Origin: Hemerocallis citrina
Taxonomy: Eukaryota; Streptophyta; Magnoliopsida; Asparagales; Asphodelaceae
NCBI GenBank assembly: GCA_017893485.1
Contig: CM030366.1
Coordinates: 186,541,947-186,605,946, forward strand
Length of the DNA stretch: 64,000 nt
Direction: 5' to 3'
Shown here piece by piece: positions 34,531 through 47,518 of this stretch (within the stretch, counting starts at the first letter, position 1; each line of letters starts with the position of its first letter). A program made the translations under genes and the position numbers. The notes below the pieces were generated by a model, which was given only the letters and a program-made list of their open reading frames with translations, searched no databases and was not told the origin of the DNA.

Positions 34531-36133
34531 AAACCTTGTCACACTCTGCTTCCAAAAATACGAAATACGAGCACGTAACATTGGCCCAACGAATGACTAA
34601 CGTCACCCATAAGCTGTTTATCCGATTAACTCAACAATATAAATAATACAGAACAATTGCGCAGGCAATAATAATAATCTCATGAACAATAATACTTGAA
34701 TTGAAGCAATAAAAAATATCCAAGTACAATAATAATCCAACATCTGGAAACAAATAATAATATTCGGGACAAAAGTCCAAAACAATAATAATCCAATCCA
34801 AAAATAATAACAAGTCTCAATATATTAAGTTTATTAAAGCAATGAGCAATTAGAAAGCAGTAGTCTTCAGACTGTTTGTTTTCCAACTCCAGCAGGCAAC
34901 TGTTCTCTAAAATATGCAATTTAATAAATTGCAGGAAGAGAAAAAGAAAACAAAACGCCCGTCAATGCAAGTTATGGGCCGCTTGTAGTGCAGGCACAAG
35001 TACACGGGAAGGACAAACAAATAGCATGGAATAGACATGATAACAAAATATAACAACTAGCATGGCAAGAGAAACAAGTGTAAGTAGTATGTAATAAGTA
35101 TCGAGTAAACAAGTATCATGTAAATAAGTAACAAGTAACGAGTGTCAAGAATCAAGTAACAAGTATCAAGTAGCTAGTGTCAAGTGATTATGTTCAAGTC
35201 TTGCATTATTACTATCTATGTAGCACTTCATGTATCCATCCTTTTACTACATGGTTGCTACATTTAAACAGTTTTGCTTTAGACTTAGTGGTGGGCTCTA
35301 TTCATGTACTCGACACGATAACAATGTTCCATCCATAACGGTAATTTATCAATAAGATCACAAGATCACAAGATCACAAGATCACAAGATAACAGCATAG
35401 GGAACCACGAGCCCCTTATCTGAATACAATTCCTATATTATCCACTACTTGAGTCAATTCCTTAAACCCCGGCTTGTTAATTATTTTATTAATGCAACAA
35501 TACAATATGCAATTTGTGACAAGAGATGAACGATAATAACAATAGGAAAACAATAGGATGATAACATGGAATATTGCGTACTAGATGTCCAAGCAATATG
35601 GTATAGGGTATTTTGCAAGTATTCGACAAGTATAACACGAATAACACATCAAACACAGATATCTCGAGATAGTATGAACATATACATCAGAAGTGGTCAA
35701 CCCTAGGTTAATTCATGTCATATATGTCATGAGGCAACTATGGTTAAGTCATCACAATAAAGACAATATCAACAAGGGGTTTCACACACGAATTGTCTCT
35801 AGAACCCAACTACAGTACAAACGGTATTTTATACTTGTATATGCAAAGGAATTTAATACACATTACTTGCCTTATAAATAGTGAGAACAAAAATGAAGAA
35901 TAACGGGATGAGAATCCCGAAGCAACAAACACAAATCCGCAACAACACGATCCCACGAACACAATATAACACGTGCACAATACGTGCAAAAGAACCCAGC
36001 ACACAAAAAGACTGCAGCAACAGGCGCAAAGGAAGAGAGAGAGTAGCAACAACAGTAAAGGGCTTCGGTGGCGTCGCTGGTGGCCGGAGTAGGCGGTGTC
36101 GACGCTGTCGAGGCATCGCGGGCGGCGCGATTG

Positions 36134-39100
36134 TGTAATGCCCTGATTTTCATTATGAAAATTATTTATTTATTTTATTATTTTGCACGCAGTGTGCACG
36201 TGCCATTTTATGAAATTTTATAATGAACGATGAGTATATGTCTATGTATATATGTTTGCTAAATTATTTCTTTCTAAAGGTCCTTGTTTCAAATAAACTT
36301 AAGCCCAAAATCTAAATTATTTATTTTGTAAAAGTTAATGTTTTGGTCCATTAATTTAAGCCCAAGAATTAATTCTCTTTTTAACAACTTGTAAAGTAAA
36401 ACTCTTTTAAAAGATTATTTTGTAAAAATGTATATGCACAAGTTTGTTTATATGGAGACTAGAATAGCACGTGCATGCAACATGGTGTGCATTGCACACT
36501 ATTCCTTTCCATGGCCGGTTTTAATCTTTTGGAGGGAATTGGAAATTTTCAAATGGAGATCACGCATGGGTGGTAACTTAGTTGTGGGTAGTTAATGCAA
36601 CTCCTACTTTCATCTTAGCCCTCCATCTCATAACCATCTACTAAATCCTAGCCCTCCATTGCACCCAAAATTGTGTATAAATACCCCCCCAATTAATTGT
36701 AATCTACCCAAAAATCTATTTGAGAAGAGAAAGATATAATTGTAAGAGAGTTGTGAGTGTGATTATTCTTTGGAAGCCGGCATTACTTCAGAAGATTCTC
36801 GGTGGCAAGGAGCAAGGAGGAGGAGTCACATTATCACTAGAAGGCTTTTCGGGATTTCGTTTATTTCGTCAACAAGGTGGGTGTTTCTCAGGACTTCTAA
36901 TATAGTGATCATGCTAGGGCAAATTTTGATTGTTATCATGCTTGTGAAATGTGGATTGATATGGTGATTATTATACTAAAATGCGTTGTGCTGTATTTAG
37001 TATGAAAGATGTGAATGAATGAACATGATTAATGAAAATTAAAAGATCGGAACTGACCTGTACAGTCAACCGATCATGTGAATAAGTCGACTGGTACGAG
37101 GTGGATGTTTTCCATGACTTCTAAATTAGAATTCATGTTAAGATCGAGGATTTAATTGTGTATGTGTGTGCAAACTGCAGGGATAGAATGATTGCTAAAT
37201 TGATACCTTCCATGCTGTACATAGTGTAGAAATTATGAACTTATGAAAAAGGACTAATAATAATTAGATAACTGAAAATGACCTATACAGTCGACCGGTC
37301 GTATGAACAGTTGACTGGTATATTGAAAGAAAATATATACAGTTCGGATTTTCATGGAACGACGTATTTTTTAATGTGAATTATTAACTTGATGTTCTAG
37401 CATGTTAAATTGGGATTAGTATTCATCTCCGTGAGTAAATGATGAGTAAAAGGAAAAATATATGTTTAGCATTTTCCTTTGAGAAAAGAAAACACTAGTT
37501 ATGTGGAATTTACTTTTTATCGAAAACTATGTTGTGATGTTAATAAACAGCTAAGAATGTCATGTTGGCATGAGCACATTGTAGTATGACAAAAAAATGA
37601 TGTCATGTTGGCATGAGCACATTGTAGTATGACAAAAAAATGATGTGTGAACAGAATAAAGAGAGGATTCCTTAAATTTGAAAGTTTAACCTGCTCAGTC
37701 GACCGAATGTATGTAACAGTCGACTGTATTGAACTTGAAAGGTTACATAATTGAACTCTGCTGAACAGCCGACTGGGCGGATTGACAGTCGACTGCACTG
37801 CAGATGATATTTGAATTTTGAACGCTGCGGAACAGCCGACTGGCCATGTGCAGCAGTCGACTCTTCCGAGCAGTTTACTGAAAGACTTCGTTTGACTGAA
37901 CAAGTCGACTGAATGAGCTCTAAGTCGACTGTCCAGATGACTTTGCGATACATCATAAATTCTATGACTTGTTTTATAATAAAGATTGTGAATCTTATGT
38001 TGAATATTGGTTGAGACAGTAAACTCTATTTTTCTTTGCATGAATTAAATATGAAGTGAATCATTTATTTGAATTTATGAAAGTTATATAATTGTGGAAC
38101 TATGGACATGAAAGAGAAAATCTATGGTGATTATGAAAAATGAACTCATGAGTTGGAAATGCTCAGATTTTTAGTAATTGTGAACTGGAATTGAAATGAA
38201 AGAGTAGCTAAGTCTCCCCCGGCAATTGGTAAGAAATTGAAATGAAAGACCAAGGTTGGTCATGTTGAATGAATGATTAAGTCCGGTTTAGTGGAGAGGC
38301 TAACTCTAGAGCTTTGATTTTGTTCATAATTCTAATAAAACTAAGGACTAGTACATAGTAGAGATGTGATGAAAGTAGGAGAAAAACATGAGTATGAGGG
38401 CTATTGGATTGGCAGCATGAGAGTATTCATAGACTGTCTTCACGATGCGTCGTGACATGACGTGGATACTGCTCCAGAGGGTGGTGACGCTCGTGGGATG
38501 TTTGGTGACTGCGGGTGGTGTCATGTCCCATGACGGAGGCTGAATTGACCATAGGCTGTCTTCACGATGCGTCGTGACATGACGTGGGATTTTCCTCCAG
38601 GCTGTCTGGACATGAGCTCGTAACTCATAGAACATCTAGGATACTTAACGTAGTTACAGCAGTAGATTAAGTCATGACGAGGGATTGAACCCTACAAGAT
38701 GAAGAACGGTTAAGGGCTTGCTCTCGGACCTATGTAGTATGGGATGCATAGAATCCGAACAAGTGCGCATTAGTGTCATATAATATAATATAACTATTGC
38801 ATTAAGGATTAGGTGCACAACCACAACACGACATCTTTAAGATTTCCCCTTCATTTTGATATGTGAACAAGTTTGTGATTTATTAAGAAATGAGAATCGT
38901 TATACTGTTTCTGGCATAGAAAGGATGGCCATGTATAATTATCGTCGGTTGAATAAACTGACGTACCCACAGTTTTATATGCAGGATAACTGGCTTGATA
39001 AAGGTTAAAGGAGAACCAATGCTCAAAGATTATGTGTTGTTGCATCTTTTGTATAAAGTTGTAATTGCTTCCGCTGTCATTATTTTATTGATGTATATGT

Positions 39101-39248
39101 TCCTGCTGTAAAATATAAAGTGTAAAGTTTTATGTAAACTCTGATGTAAAGTGAAAAGTTTTATTTCCTTGTAAAATTGTACCGAATGAAGCGTAAAGAT
39201 CCTGTAGAACTCTCAAATTCAGTTGTATTTGGGATTCGGGGCGTTACA
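36134..39248 (+). mobile_element. Solo LTR, family S, copy 1
   Basis: TGTAATGCCCTGATTTTC...TTCGGGGCGTTACA, with target duplication GATTG / GACTG (36129-36133, 39249-39253). It has a TATA box TATAAATACC (36676-36685) with C-rich downstream sequence. Contains a run of AGTCGACTG dyads (37040-37935), a duplicated segment (38425-38465 and 38545-38585, CTTCACGATGCGTCGTGACA) and the conserved block at about 38676-38790. Confidence 0.85.
37040..37935. repeat. Array of paired AGTCGACTG dyads
   Basis: Pairs of CAGTCGACYG or close variants, 20-30 bp apart, recur about six times (for example near 37065-37095, 37288-37320, 37697-37730, 37766-37800, 37830-37862, 37899-37932). Confidence 0.75.
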
Positions 39249-39324
39249 GACTGGGACAGGCGGCCCGGCTACTGTTGGTGACGTGAGGAAAAGGGCACCA
39301 GGGGTTGTGGGTTCTGATGTCGAC

Positions 39325-40228
39325 TAATGTCGAGGAGAGAGAAGAAGGGAGGCCGGAGGTGGGGTTTTGCGGTGGTTGGCCGTCGAGGAGGAGGTGGGCG
39401 GCGCTCAGGAGGGGCGATGGCGACGGGGGTCGCCGGAGAAGATGATCGAAGAAGAGGGGTTCAGGGGATTTGGGTTTGGGCGGGAACTCAGGGAGAGAGA
39501 AACACAAAGGAGAGAGAAAGAGGAGAAAGGGGAGAGATTAAATGGCTGGGGTTTCGAAATTGTGCAATTTCTAGGATTTGCATTAGGGTTGTATTCATAG
39601 GGTACAATTTGGGTATTAGGTTAGTGAATTAGGGTCCAATAACAGTGGATTTAGGTCAAGAACAAATCAAATTGGGTTTTAGGGTTCAATTAAGAGATAG
39701 ATCAAAATCAATAGCGTTCAAATAAAAATACTCACAATTAATTAAAAGAAAAATAGGACTAACAAGAAAATAGTTTATCGAGAAAAATAAAGAGTTCCAT
39801 AAACAAAAAATTTAGATCCAATAAATAAATAAATAATACAATGAATATAAATTTGGCTTGAAAATTAAATCGGAATTTGCCACGAAAATTAGATCAAGTA
39901 CGAAAATAAAATAATCCAGTTAATGAAAAATAAATTAAATAATCAGAAGTATTAATTAACAATCATAAGAATATATAACAAAATAGTTCGGGTTTGATGA
40001 ACTCGTTAAAATAATCCAATAATATTTGTTTTAGGTTCAATATAAATAGTTGATCAATAAGATATAGAAAATAAGATTAAAACACATCGTTATTCAAAAT
40101 AAATAAATTTTCGATTAGGAAAACACTTTAATATAAAATCCAAAACGATTTTAACAAATAGTGAATTTATAATATCAAAATATAGATAATATTCAAAAAA
40201 ATATGTATTTACGGAAATGGGGGTTACA
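39325..40228 (-). other. Distal part of gypsy 5' LTR after nested insertion
   Basis: Continues the LTR from the GC-rich leader (GTCGAGGAGGAGGTGGGCGG) to the terminal GGGTTACA. Open frames here and in the sister LTR (28.0-28.5 kb) are Gly/Arg-rich and unsupported as genes. Confidence 0.6.
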
Positions 40229-41633
40229 GAAAAATTTTGCAGAAAGAGAACACTTGCTAAGTATTTGCGCTCATGGACCCAACAACTAAACTCGTCATTC
40301 CCAATGGTGAGTTTAGTTGTTTCATGCTCGCCGTTGGGACATGGCGAGTTTAGTGCTATTTTTTTGAAAAACTTGCCGTTCCCAATGGCGAGATCAGTAC
40401 AAAATTTTCAATGAAGACTCGTCGTTCCCAATGGCGAGGACATTTATACTAGACTCGCTGTTGAGAACAACGAGTTTAGTTCAAAATTTTGAAAGAAGAC
40501 TCGTTGTTCTCAATGGCGAGAACATTTATACCAGACTCGTTGTTGGGAACGGTGAGGATGTAGGAAATTTTACAGAGAGTGAAACACTCTGTTGGACTTA
40601 GTGGATTTTCGAAAAAAACTCAATATTTTTTTTTTGAATTAAACTCGCCGTTCCCAACAGCGAGTCTAGTGAAAATATCCTCGCCGTTGGGAATGACGAG
40701 TCTTAAAAAAAAAGTGAACTAAACTCGCCGTTTCCAACAGCGAGTCTAGTGTGAATGTCCTCGCCGTTGGGAACAACGAGTCTTCCCCTAAAAAAATATT
40801 TTTTTTACTAAATTCGCTGTTCCCAACAGCGAGTCTAGCGTAAATGTTCTCGCCGTTGGGAATGACGAGTCTTCATTGAAAATTTTGAACTAAACTCGCC
40901 GTTGGGAACAACGAGTTTCTATAAAAAAAAGCTACACTTGCCGTGTTCCAACGGCGAGCATGAAACAACTAAACTCGCCGTTGGGAACAATGAGTTTAGT
41001 TGTTGAGTGCACGAGCGCAAATACTTTGGCAACTGTCCTCTTTCTGCAAATATTTTCGAAAAGTGGCATAGAAAAAAAAATCCTGTAGTCGTCTATACCC
41101 AAAATATGGGTATTTGGCATATAGCAATGGAAAATATAGAAATGAGTTGTAGTCGTCTAAACCTAAAATTTGGCTTTTAAAATGTTGGACGAAAGATCAT
41201 TTTACGTGCGTGAGTTTTCTATCTTTCTTTTTTCCCAAAAATATCGGACGGGATATAATATCCCGTCTGATACAAATTTCTGAGGATTGTTTTGAGTATA
41301 TGTACCCATTATAGGTTCAGATGTATAGAAAAAAAAAATTGAGAAGAAAATAGGTGGGACGGCACATGATTTACCTATTTGACTTTTCTGATTTTTTTAA
41401 AAAATCCAATCAGACGGGATATTATATCCCGTCCGATCTATTTAATATAAAAAAGTTAAGACAACTCGACGGATGAGAGATCATGTTTCGAAACCCAAAT
41501 TTTGGCTTTTGCCATTTTTTCTCTCAAATTTGGCAGTGTACTGTTCACTTCGAACCCAAAAATGGGTATTTGGCCAACGACTGCATCAAATTTTTGGCCA
41601 AATTATCCATTTTTTGGATATTTGGCCAACGAC

Positions 41634-41711
41634 TACAGATGCTTCAACAGATGCATTCAGCCATCTTAAAAGATTTGGGGAGTGTCCTTGTGATGATGAA
41701 TAATTGCTCTA
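41634..41711 (+). CDS. Possible orphan C-terminal exon (weak)
   Basis: After CGACTACAG (possible acceptor) an open stretch encodes MLQQMHSAILKDLGSVLVMM and NNCSKC, then TAA. Composition is protein-like, but no upstream exon or homologue is recognised and it overlaps the end of a tentative DNA element. The copia insertion at 41738 would then lie in its 3' untranslated region. Confidence 0.15.
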
Positions 41712-41737
41712 AGTGCTAAAGTCTGAAATTAGCCAAC

Positions 41738-41872
41738 TATAAGAGATATTATATTAGATTGTTTGAGTATTAGTTTAGTCACATACGGGTAAAGCACGTG
41801 CATGTAGTAATGTCATATATATATATGTATCTAGTATGTATTGGATGAGATGGAGTTGAACACCAGTTTTCA
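41738..41872 (+). repeat. Copia 5' LTR
   Basis: TATAAGAGATATTATATTAG...ACACCAGTTTTCA. It contains the unoccupied site GTCACATA (41778-41785), which is split by a hAT in the 3' LTR. Confidence 0.9.
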
Positions 41873-41884
41873 TGGTATCAGAGC
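41873..41884 (+). other. Primer binding site (tRNA-Met)
   Basis: TGGTATCAGAGC immediately after the LTR. Confidence 0.9.
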
Positions 41885-42129
41885 TACTGCTGCTGCTGCT
41901 CCCTTCAACAACCTAACCGGAAATTGAGATCATTTGCTGAACCCGAAGCCAACCAATTCCCTAAATTCCTTAGGCTTCAAATCTGATATGTTACTGTTGG
42001 ATCTGACTCGGTAAAATCCGCTCCAACCTAACTTTACCTTGTTTTGGTAATTTTACTAACATACATTATGGAGTTTAATGAACCAGAATGCAAGGTAGAA
42101 TTTGATGAAAGTGGAAAGGTTATAGATAT

Positions 42130-42787
42130 TATAGTCCTGAGATGCGTCGTTATTTTATCTCTGCTATGTTAACTTTCATGAGTCCCAACCTTATTTATCT
42201 ACCAATTCTTCTGGTTTACCCCTCGATTCCCTCTGATGCGACTGAATCTGAATTTCTAACCGATCATAGACTTGTGGTATCTACTTCTACCGATTCTATA
42301 ACACAATGCTCCCCAGAAATGCTCGAACGACCTGCAATCACTCAAGTGTATAAATGACGTGTAGACACCGCTCCCTCAGATCACACCACTATGCCCATTG
42401 TCCCCATCACCCCAACTCGATGATACACGACCGACTAAGCCTGTTAGTACACCCCTGGTTTCCTCTACTGCACTCACACCCTCTTATAGTGACCATTCTG
42501 ATCTTGATTTTTCCATTGCCTTACGAAAGGGAATCGCTCCACTACACATCCTTTATACAGCCATCTTTCATATACTCACTTGTGATCCACCCATTATGAC
42601 TTTGTCTATACTTTGGACAGTCACCAGGTTCCTAAGTCATTATCAGAAGCACCCTGGTTGGAGTCAGACTATGAGAGAAGAGATGTCTGCTTTTGAGGAA
42701 AATGGTACTTGGGATCTTGTTAACCTTCCATCTAACAAACGTTGTGTTGGTTGTAAATGAGTGTACACAGTTAAAGTAAACACAGAT
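42130..42787 (+). pseudogene. Copia pol, integrase end to start of RT
   Basis: SPEMRRYFISAM, then a frameshift, is the linker after integrase. YQKHPGWSQTMREEMSAFEE, NGTWDLVNLP and CVGCK are the start of the copia reverse transcriptase. A TGA follows CVGCK where Trp is expected. Only about 250 bp lies between PBS and this linker, so gag, protease and the integrase core are deleted. The segment ends at the CAGAT target site of the next solo LTR. Confidence 0.8.
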
Positions 42788-45700
42788 TGTAACACCCCGC
42801 AAAATGAGTAATGGCAATTTTGCCCTCGCATGTTACACACGTGTAATTTGTACCGTTACGAGTAATATTCATAACGTATTTTTATATAAATGTCATATTC
42901 TGATTATTTATATGTTTTTCGTTTTCTCAAAAAATCATTTTAATCCTATTTTAACCAACTCAAACATTTATTTTAATCTTTGTGTTTCTACGTACATCGC
43001 ATGTACTTTCAATACGCGTGTCAATTATGTATATTTCACCGTTACGCGAAATATCTGTAACATTATCAAAATAAATATTTTCCGTACATTATATTCTGAG
43101 TATTTATAAACATTTTTCCGTTAATCAAATCTATTTCATATTTTGAATATTTGCTTATATGTGCATCGCACGTAAAATTTTATGTGCATTTTATTTCTAA
43201 ATTTTTCTAAGGAATAATGTACATTTTTTCTTCTCACTTTATGTATTACATTTTGTATTATTTTTATAAAAACTCATGGGCACAAAATTGTTTTTAAAGC
43301 CCACAAAAAATTATTTAAATGGAAGTCTACACAACTAGTCATGTAGAATACTCATTTTTTATTCAATAAAAATAAATTATAAATTGTGTGAGTGTACACA
43401 AAGCACGTGCATGTGCAGTGTGCACACTCCAAATGAGAATGAGAAAAGGACTTGGCCGATTGTTGGCATGGGTTGAGTGAGGGAAATGAAGAGGTGAGCA
43501 GAGTAATTAAGATTAGTGAAGTAATTAATTAGTTTATAAATCCATTATAAAGCAAACCAACCCACCCCCTACTCTTAACCCGCAAAGATCAAAACAAAAT
43601 CATAAATGATCAATGGGTGCTGTTCCTGTGCTTGCTTGCCGAATAGCTTGCTGTGAGTTTCCTTTGGGGGCACGGTTTTCAAGGCAGCTTGGAAGCTTTT
43701 CTTGGAGTTCATTGCTAGGGAATTATTTATTCCTTCATTGGTTGGGTGACTTCTTGAACTTTCTAAAATATAGTATCATGCATGTGTAGAAAAATTGATA
43801 TATAAAATTGATTATACATATGAGTAGTGGTTAATTTGTCATTATGATATTTAGAATGGAAATGCATGCAAATTGAAAGATTGTCATATAGATAAGTTGA
43901 ATGATGATGTTTGAGTGCATGGTAATATATTATGATTATATTAAATAATTTGGATATAGATTTGTACCCAAAGTTGCTAAATAATGCAAAAAAAGTTACT
44001 GTTTTGACTTCTGTTTGCACATCAGCAAATCATGTTTAATAAAATAGTTGGAACATAGAACTAAATTTTTTTTAGGAGCATCTTGTATATGTCAGGAACA
44101 TCTCTTTAAAATTTTATAAGATTTGGAGGTCGTTTACTATTTTAATAAAATCTAAACTCAGAACTGGTTAGTAGTTGACTGGTTGCTGGAAATATGTACA
44201 CATTTCGGTTTTTAAACATTTCAGCATTGTAAATGAAATAATTTGAGAAAATTTAAAACTAATAACTTGTAATATGCTTGTTAACCTTTCTGTGAAGTCC
44301 AAGAAATCAAATTTTCATAAAGAATTGAATTTTATATGAATTTTTCAAGACTGTACAGTGACAGTATTTCAATATTTCGACCCTACTGTATATTTTGAAG
44401 AATTCAGCGTTATAGAAACAGTATTTTGAGAAAACTTATGACTAAGAAATTGTAGTAGACTTGTATAACTTTATTTTTATATAAAGAACGCACAGTTTCG
44501 TAAAATATATAATTTTCTATAATTTTTACAAATAGCATGTAATGCAGTTTTTTGACTTTGAATATACTGTTTTTGCAATTGATACTTAGACGAAGTGATT
44601 GAGAATATTTCTCACTATTTTAAGTTATATTTTGGGAAAATAAAGATCATATTCATGCTTAGACGAGATGCAAACTCAAGAAAAATAGATATATGATTAA
44701 AGATGTTAAGATTGATTCAAAATAAATCAAAGAAAAATGATGAGATGAATTTTCAATGATAAATTTTTTAAAGCGATTACGCTTTAGTCCTAATTAACTG
44801 GTATTGAGAATGTTTTGACGAATATGAAAAGTGTATTGTGAAAACGAATAGTTTGAGATTGTACTTTCATGAATGAATAAGATAGGAATACATGAAATGA
44901 GAATATGAATAATAACGGTAGGAGTACCCCAAGTTGTTGAACATGAAAAAATGTTGATTCTAGAGGCTTAGTGAGACCCAGGTACCGGAAAAGAAATAAA
45001 AATGAATAATTGATTTTGAGAAAGGGTCAGTATGGACTATCGTTCTCGGTGTATGGTTTAAGACCGGTAGGAGGGTAAGCTAGCTCTATGGAGTCTTATT
45101 ATTCATGTTTCAAACTTAAGGACAAACACTAGTTGGTGATATGATGAAACTAGAGCAAACTTGATTCATGGAGTACTCCAGAATGATCCTTGGGGAGAGA
45201 CAGTCCCCAGTATTCTGGGACGATGGACGTAAGGGCCGCAGAGTGATCCACGGAGCGGGAATGATCTCCAGTATTCCGGGACGAAAGCGATGCTCATGAG
45301 ATACTTGTGCAATGAGGTCTCCAAGATGACCTGCGGAGTGAGACGATCCCCAGTATTTCAGGATGATGGACGTAAGGGCCACAGAATGATCCACGAAGCG
45401 GGATTGGTCTCCAGTATTCCAAGGGCGAGAGCCAATACTTGCAAAATATCTAAATCTTGTAGTAGTCATAGAAGTAGGATGCATGGCGAGGGCTCTAACC
45501 CTATAATGTGGAGTATGTAGGTGCTTGCCCTCAGACCTATGTAGGATGGGGTGTATAGAATTCGAACAAGTATACATTAGTGTTATGGTAGTATAATATC
45601 TGCATTAGACATTAAGTCATATCATACACTGACATGTTTAGGATAGTCACTCTTTACACTTTATCTATGCATTCAAGTTTGTGATTGTTAAAGTAATAGA

Positions 45701-46030
45701 TTTCGTTATAATACAGCATAGAGAGGATCGCTGTTTATAACATTGCGTCGGTTGAAAGTAGTTGACGTGTCCACAGATTTTTAGTGTAAGGCTTGATTGG
45801 ATTGGCAAGGACTTAAAGGCGGTTGATGATAAAGATTATATTCATGATTAAAGCTTCTATTATTAGAGTTTTATTCCATGTTGTATTTTATTTTAACTTC
45901 CTCTATGTAACTCTGTATTAAACATTGTTGTGTTATAAAAAATTTTAATTTCCTTGTAAAATTGTATGAACTGAAGTAAAAGATCCTGTTGTACTACGAA
46001 TTATATGTAAATGGAATTCGGGGTGTTACA
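42788..46030 (+). mobile_element. Solo LTR, 3.2 kb, in copia RT
   Basis: TGTAACACCCCGCAAAATG...TTCGGGGTGTTACA with perfect target duplication CAGAT (42783-42787, 46031-46035). No internal domain. A duplicated segment of about 180 bp (GATGGACGTAAGGGCCRCAG and neighbours, 45190-45430) precedes the conserved block at about 45485-45600. Confidence 0.93.
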
Positions 46031-46035
46031 CAGAT

Positions 46036-46352
46036 GGTTCTCTGGCTCGCCTAAAAGCTGATTGGTTGCTAAAGGTTATTCCCAAACCTATGATATTGAT
46101 TATGATGATACATTCTCTCCTGTGGCCAAAATGCCTTCTGTTCGGATCATTATTGCCTTGGCTGCTCGATTTCATTGGCCTCTCCACCAACTTGATGTCA
46201 AGAATGTCTTTCTCAATGATATTCTTGAGAAGGAGGTTTATATGGAGCAGCTCCCCGCCTTTGTTAGTAAAGCTGAGCCCACTAAAGTCTGTTGCTTGAA
46301 ACGATCTTTGTATGGACTCAAACAGTCTTCTCGTGCTTAGTTTGGTCGTTTC
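46036..46352 (+). pseudogene. Copia RT, middle segment
   Basis: Continues exactly across the solo LTR: AKGYSQTYDIDYDDTFSPVA, HWPLHQLDVKNVFLN and SLYGLKQSSRA, then TAG (Trp expected). It ends in TTTGGTCGTTTC at the second solo LTR. Confidence 0.85.
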
Positions 46353-46867
46353 TGTAACCCCTGTTCCCGTTAATATGTATTTTTTTCAAGTATTTTCCCG
46401 TATTTTTAAATTCTTAACTATTCTCTTTTAAACTGATTATATTATTCAAACTATTTTATGAAATCCAATTGTTTATTATAAGCCCAATTTCTAAATTGAT
46501 TTATTTAAATGTTTTGAAGCCAAAGTTTAGCCCAAACCAAGTCCTATTCTAAATCACCTTTTATATATATTATTTATTGAGCCCAATCTATTTTATGATT
46601 TGATTAACTATTTAACTTGTAAGCCCATCTCTCTAATACAATTTTTAGCCCAACTCATCTAAACCAAGACCCAAATAAATAAAAAGAAACATGTCAGCAC
46701 AATATAACCTACCCCATTAAACTAATTAATCACCCCACTAACTAACCCCTCACATCCCCCACTCTTCACATCCCGTAACTCCATAACCCCCCTCTCTCAT
46801 AACTACCACTATTATATTATATTCATTATATTATATTTATTTTATATATAAATATCCCCCCCCCCCG

Positions 46868-47518
46868 ATTTTTTTGCCATACTAGGCCACTTTTTGATAC
46901 AATTTGCGATTTTAGGCTAATTCCCAAACTATTAGCGTTCGTGGGCTAGCCACTGCCACGTCAGCAGTTGACGTGGCAGTGGCCGCTGTTGGGAATAGCG
47001 GCCTCTTCATAGCCACCAAATTTGTACTCCCACACTTGGTAGAGTACGAAGGGGCATTGGAATGAAGTGGTCGCTAATGCCACTAGCGACCCTCGCTAAC
47101 TGAGGTCGCTATTCCCAATCGCGACCTCAGTTGGGCCCCCTAATTGCTTATAAGATACGACCAACCCTACTATCTCTCTATCTCTTATTTCGTTATCTAT
47201 TTTCTTTTACCCCTCTTCCCCAAAATAGCGGCCTCTCTACTCTCCCAAAAACCGAAAACCCTAACCCCTAATTTCTCTCCCAAAAATCAATTAATCCAAG
47301 TTTCCTTCTTCTCCACCCGATCTCTCTCCTCACACTTCGTGTAATAGCCAAATCACTCTCCTCACTACGGATTTTGGAAATCCCCAAATCAAATCCAATC
47401 TCCAAACCCTAACGAGGTATGCCTAGTATGGTATTGTGATGGTTGATTGTCGGTGTTGGTTACAATTTTTTTCCACTTATTGTTAATAATGTGACCCAAA
47501 TTGGTTGTTTGTTTATTG
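46868..47518 (+). repeat. MULE left TIR with 5' UTR and splice donor
   Basis: The outer 250 bp carries GGCCGCTGTTGGGAATAGCGGCC-like palindromes (centre near 46989). Then comes a pyrimidine-rich stretch (TTCCTTCTTCTCCACC) that looks like a 5' UTR, and a donor AACGAG|GTATGC at 47417. This probably starts the PMD transcript. Confidence 0.75.

Larger units (their letters stand above)
33797..34536 (-). other. Internal domain of the gypsy element
   Basis: 740 bp without gag-pol. On the minus strand it contains the PBS, an intron-like or leader region, the tRNA-iMet fragment, short open frames without recognised domains, the residual pol 3' motif AATTTCGAGGACGAAATTTT and the purine tract. The element must have relied on partner proteins. 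Confidence 0.75.
26641..40228 (-). mobile_element. Non-autonomous Ty3/gypsy element
   Basis: Two LTRs, each about 2.56 kb once nested insertions are removed (26641-33796 and 34537-40228), enclose a 740-bp internal domain with no gag or pol. A perfect 5-bp target duplication GAAAA lies at 26636-26640 and 40229-40233. The minus orientation follows from PBS TGGTATCAAAGCC (after the right LTR) and from AATTTCGAGGACGAAATTTT plus a purine tract before the left LTR. That last motif is typical of the end of pol in plant chromoviruses. Confidence 0.9.
34537..40228 (-). repeat. Gypsy 5' LTR (carrying a nested solo LTR)
   Basis: Runs from TGTCACACTCTGC to GGGGGTTACA on the + strand, homologous over its whole length to 26641-33796. 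Interrupted at 36134-39248. A local (AGATCACA)n expansion at 35355-35392 is missing from the other LTR. Confidence 0.9.
26613..41082. mobile_element. Foldback MULE interrupted by a gypsy element
   Basis: The left end (26613-26640) continues after the gypsy insertion at 40234. It reads CATTTTTTTATACGACAC, then TTTTTGAAAA, then TTTTGCAGAAAGAG, and matches the reverse complement of the right end at 41082. The 9-bp target duplication is CTGAAGTCG / CTGTAGTCG (26604-26612, 41083-41091). The part at 40234-41082 is an array of CTCGCCGTTGGGAACRACGAG-type palindromes. Non-coding. Confidence 0.75.
26598..41645. mobile_element. Outermost small DNA element split by the nest (tentative)
   Basis: GAGCATCTGAAGTCG at 26598-26612 and the reverse complement of CGACTACAGATGCT at 41630-41643 would be its ends. 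The right body (41083-41645) contains two mirrored palindromes, GACGGGATATAATATCCCGTC (41248-41268) and its partner (41413-41433). No target duplication is clear. Confidence 0.4.
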
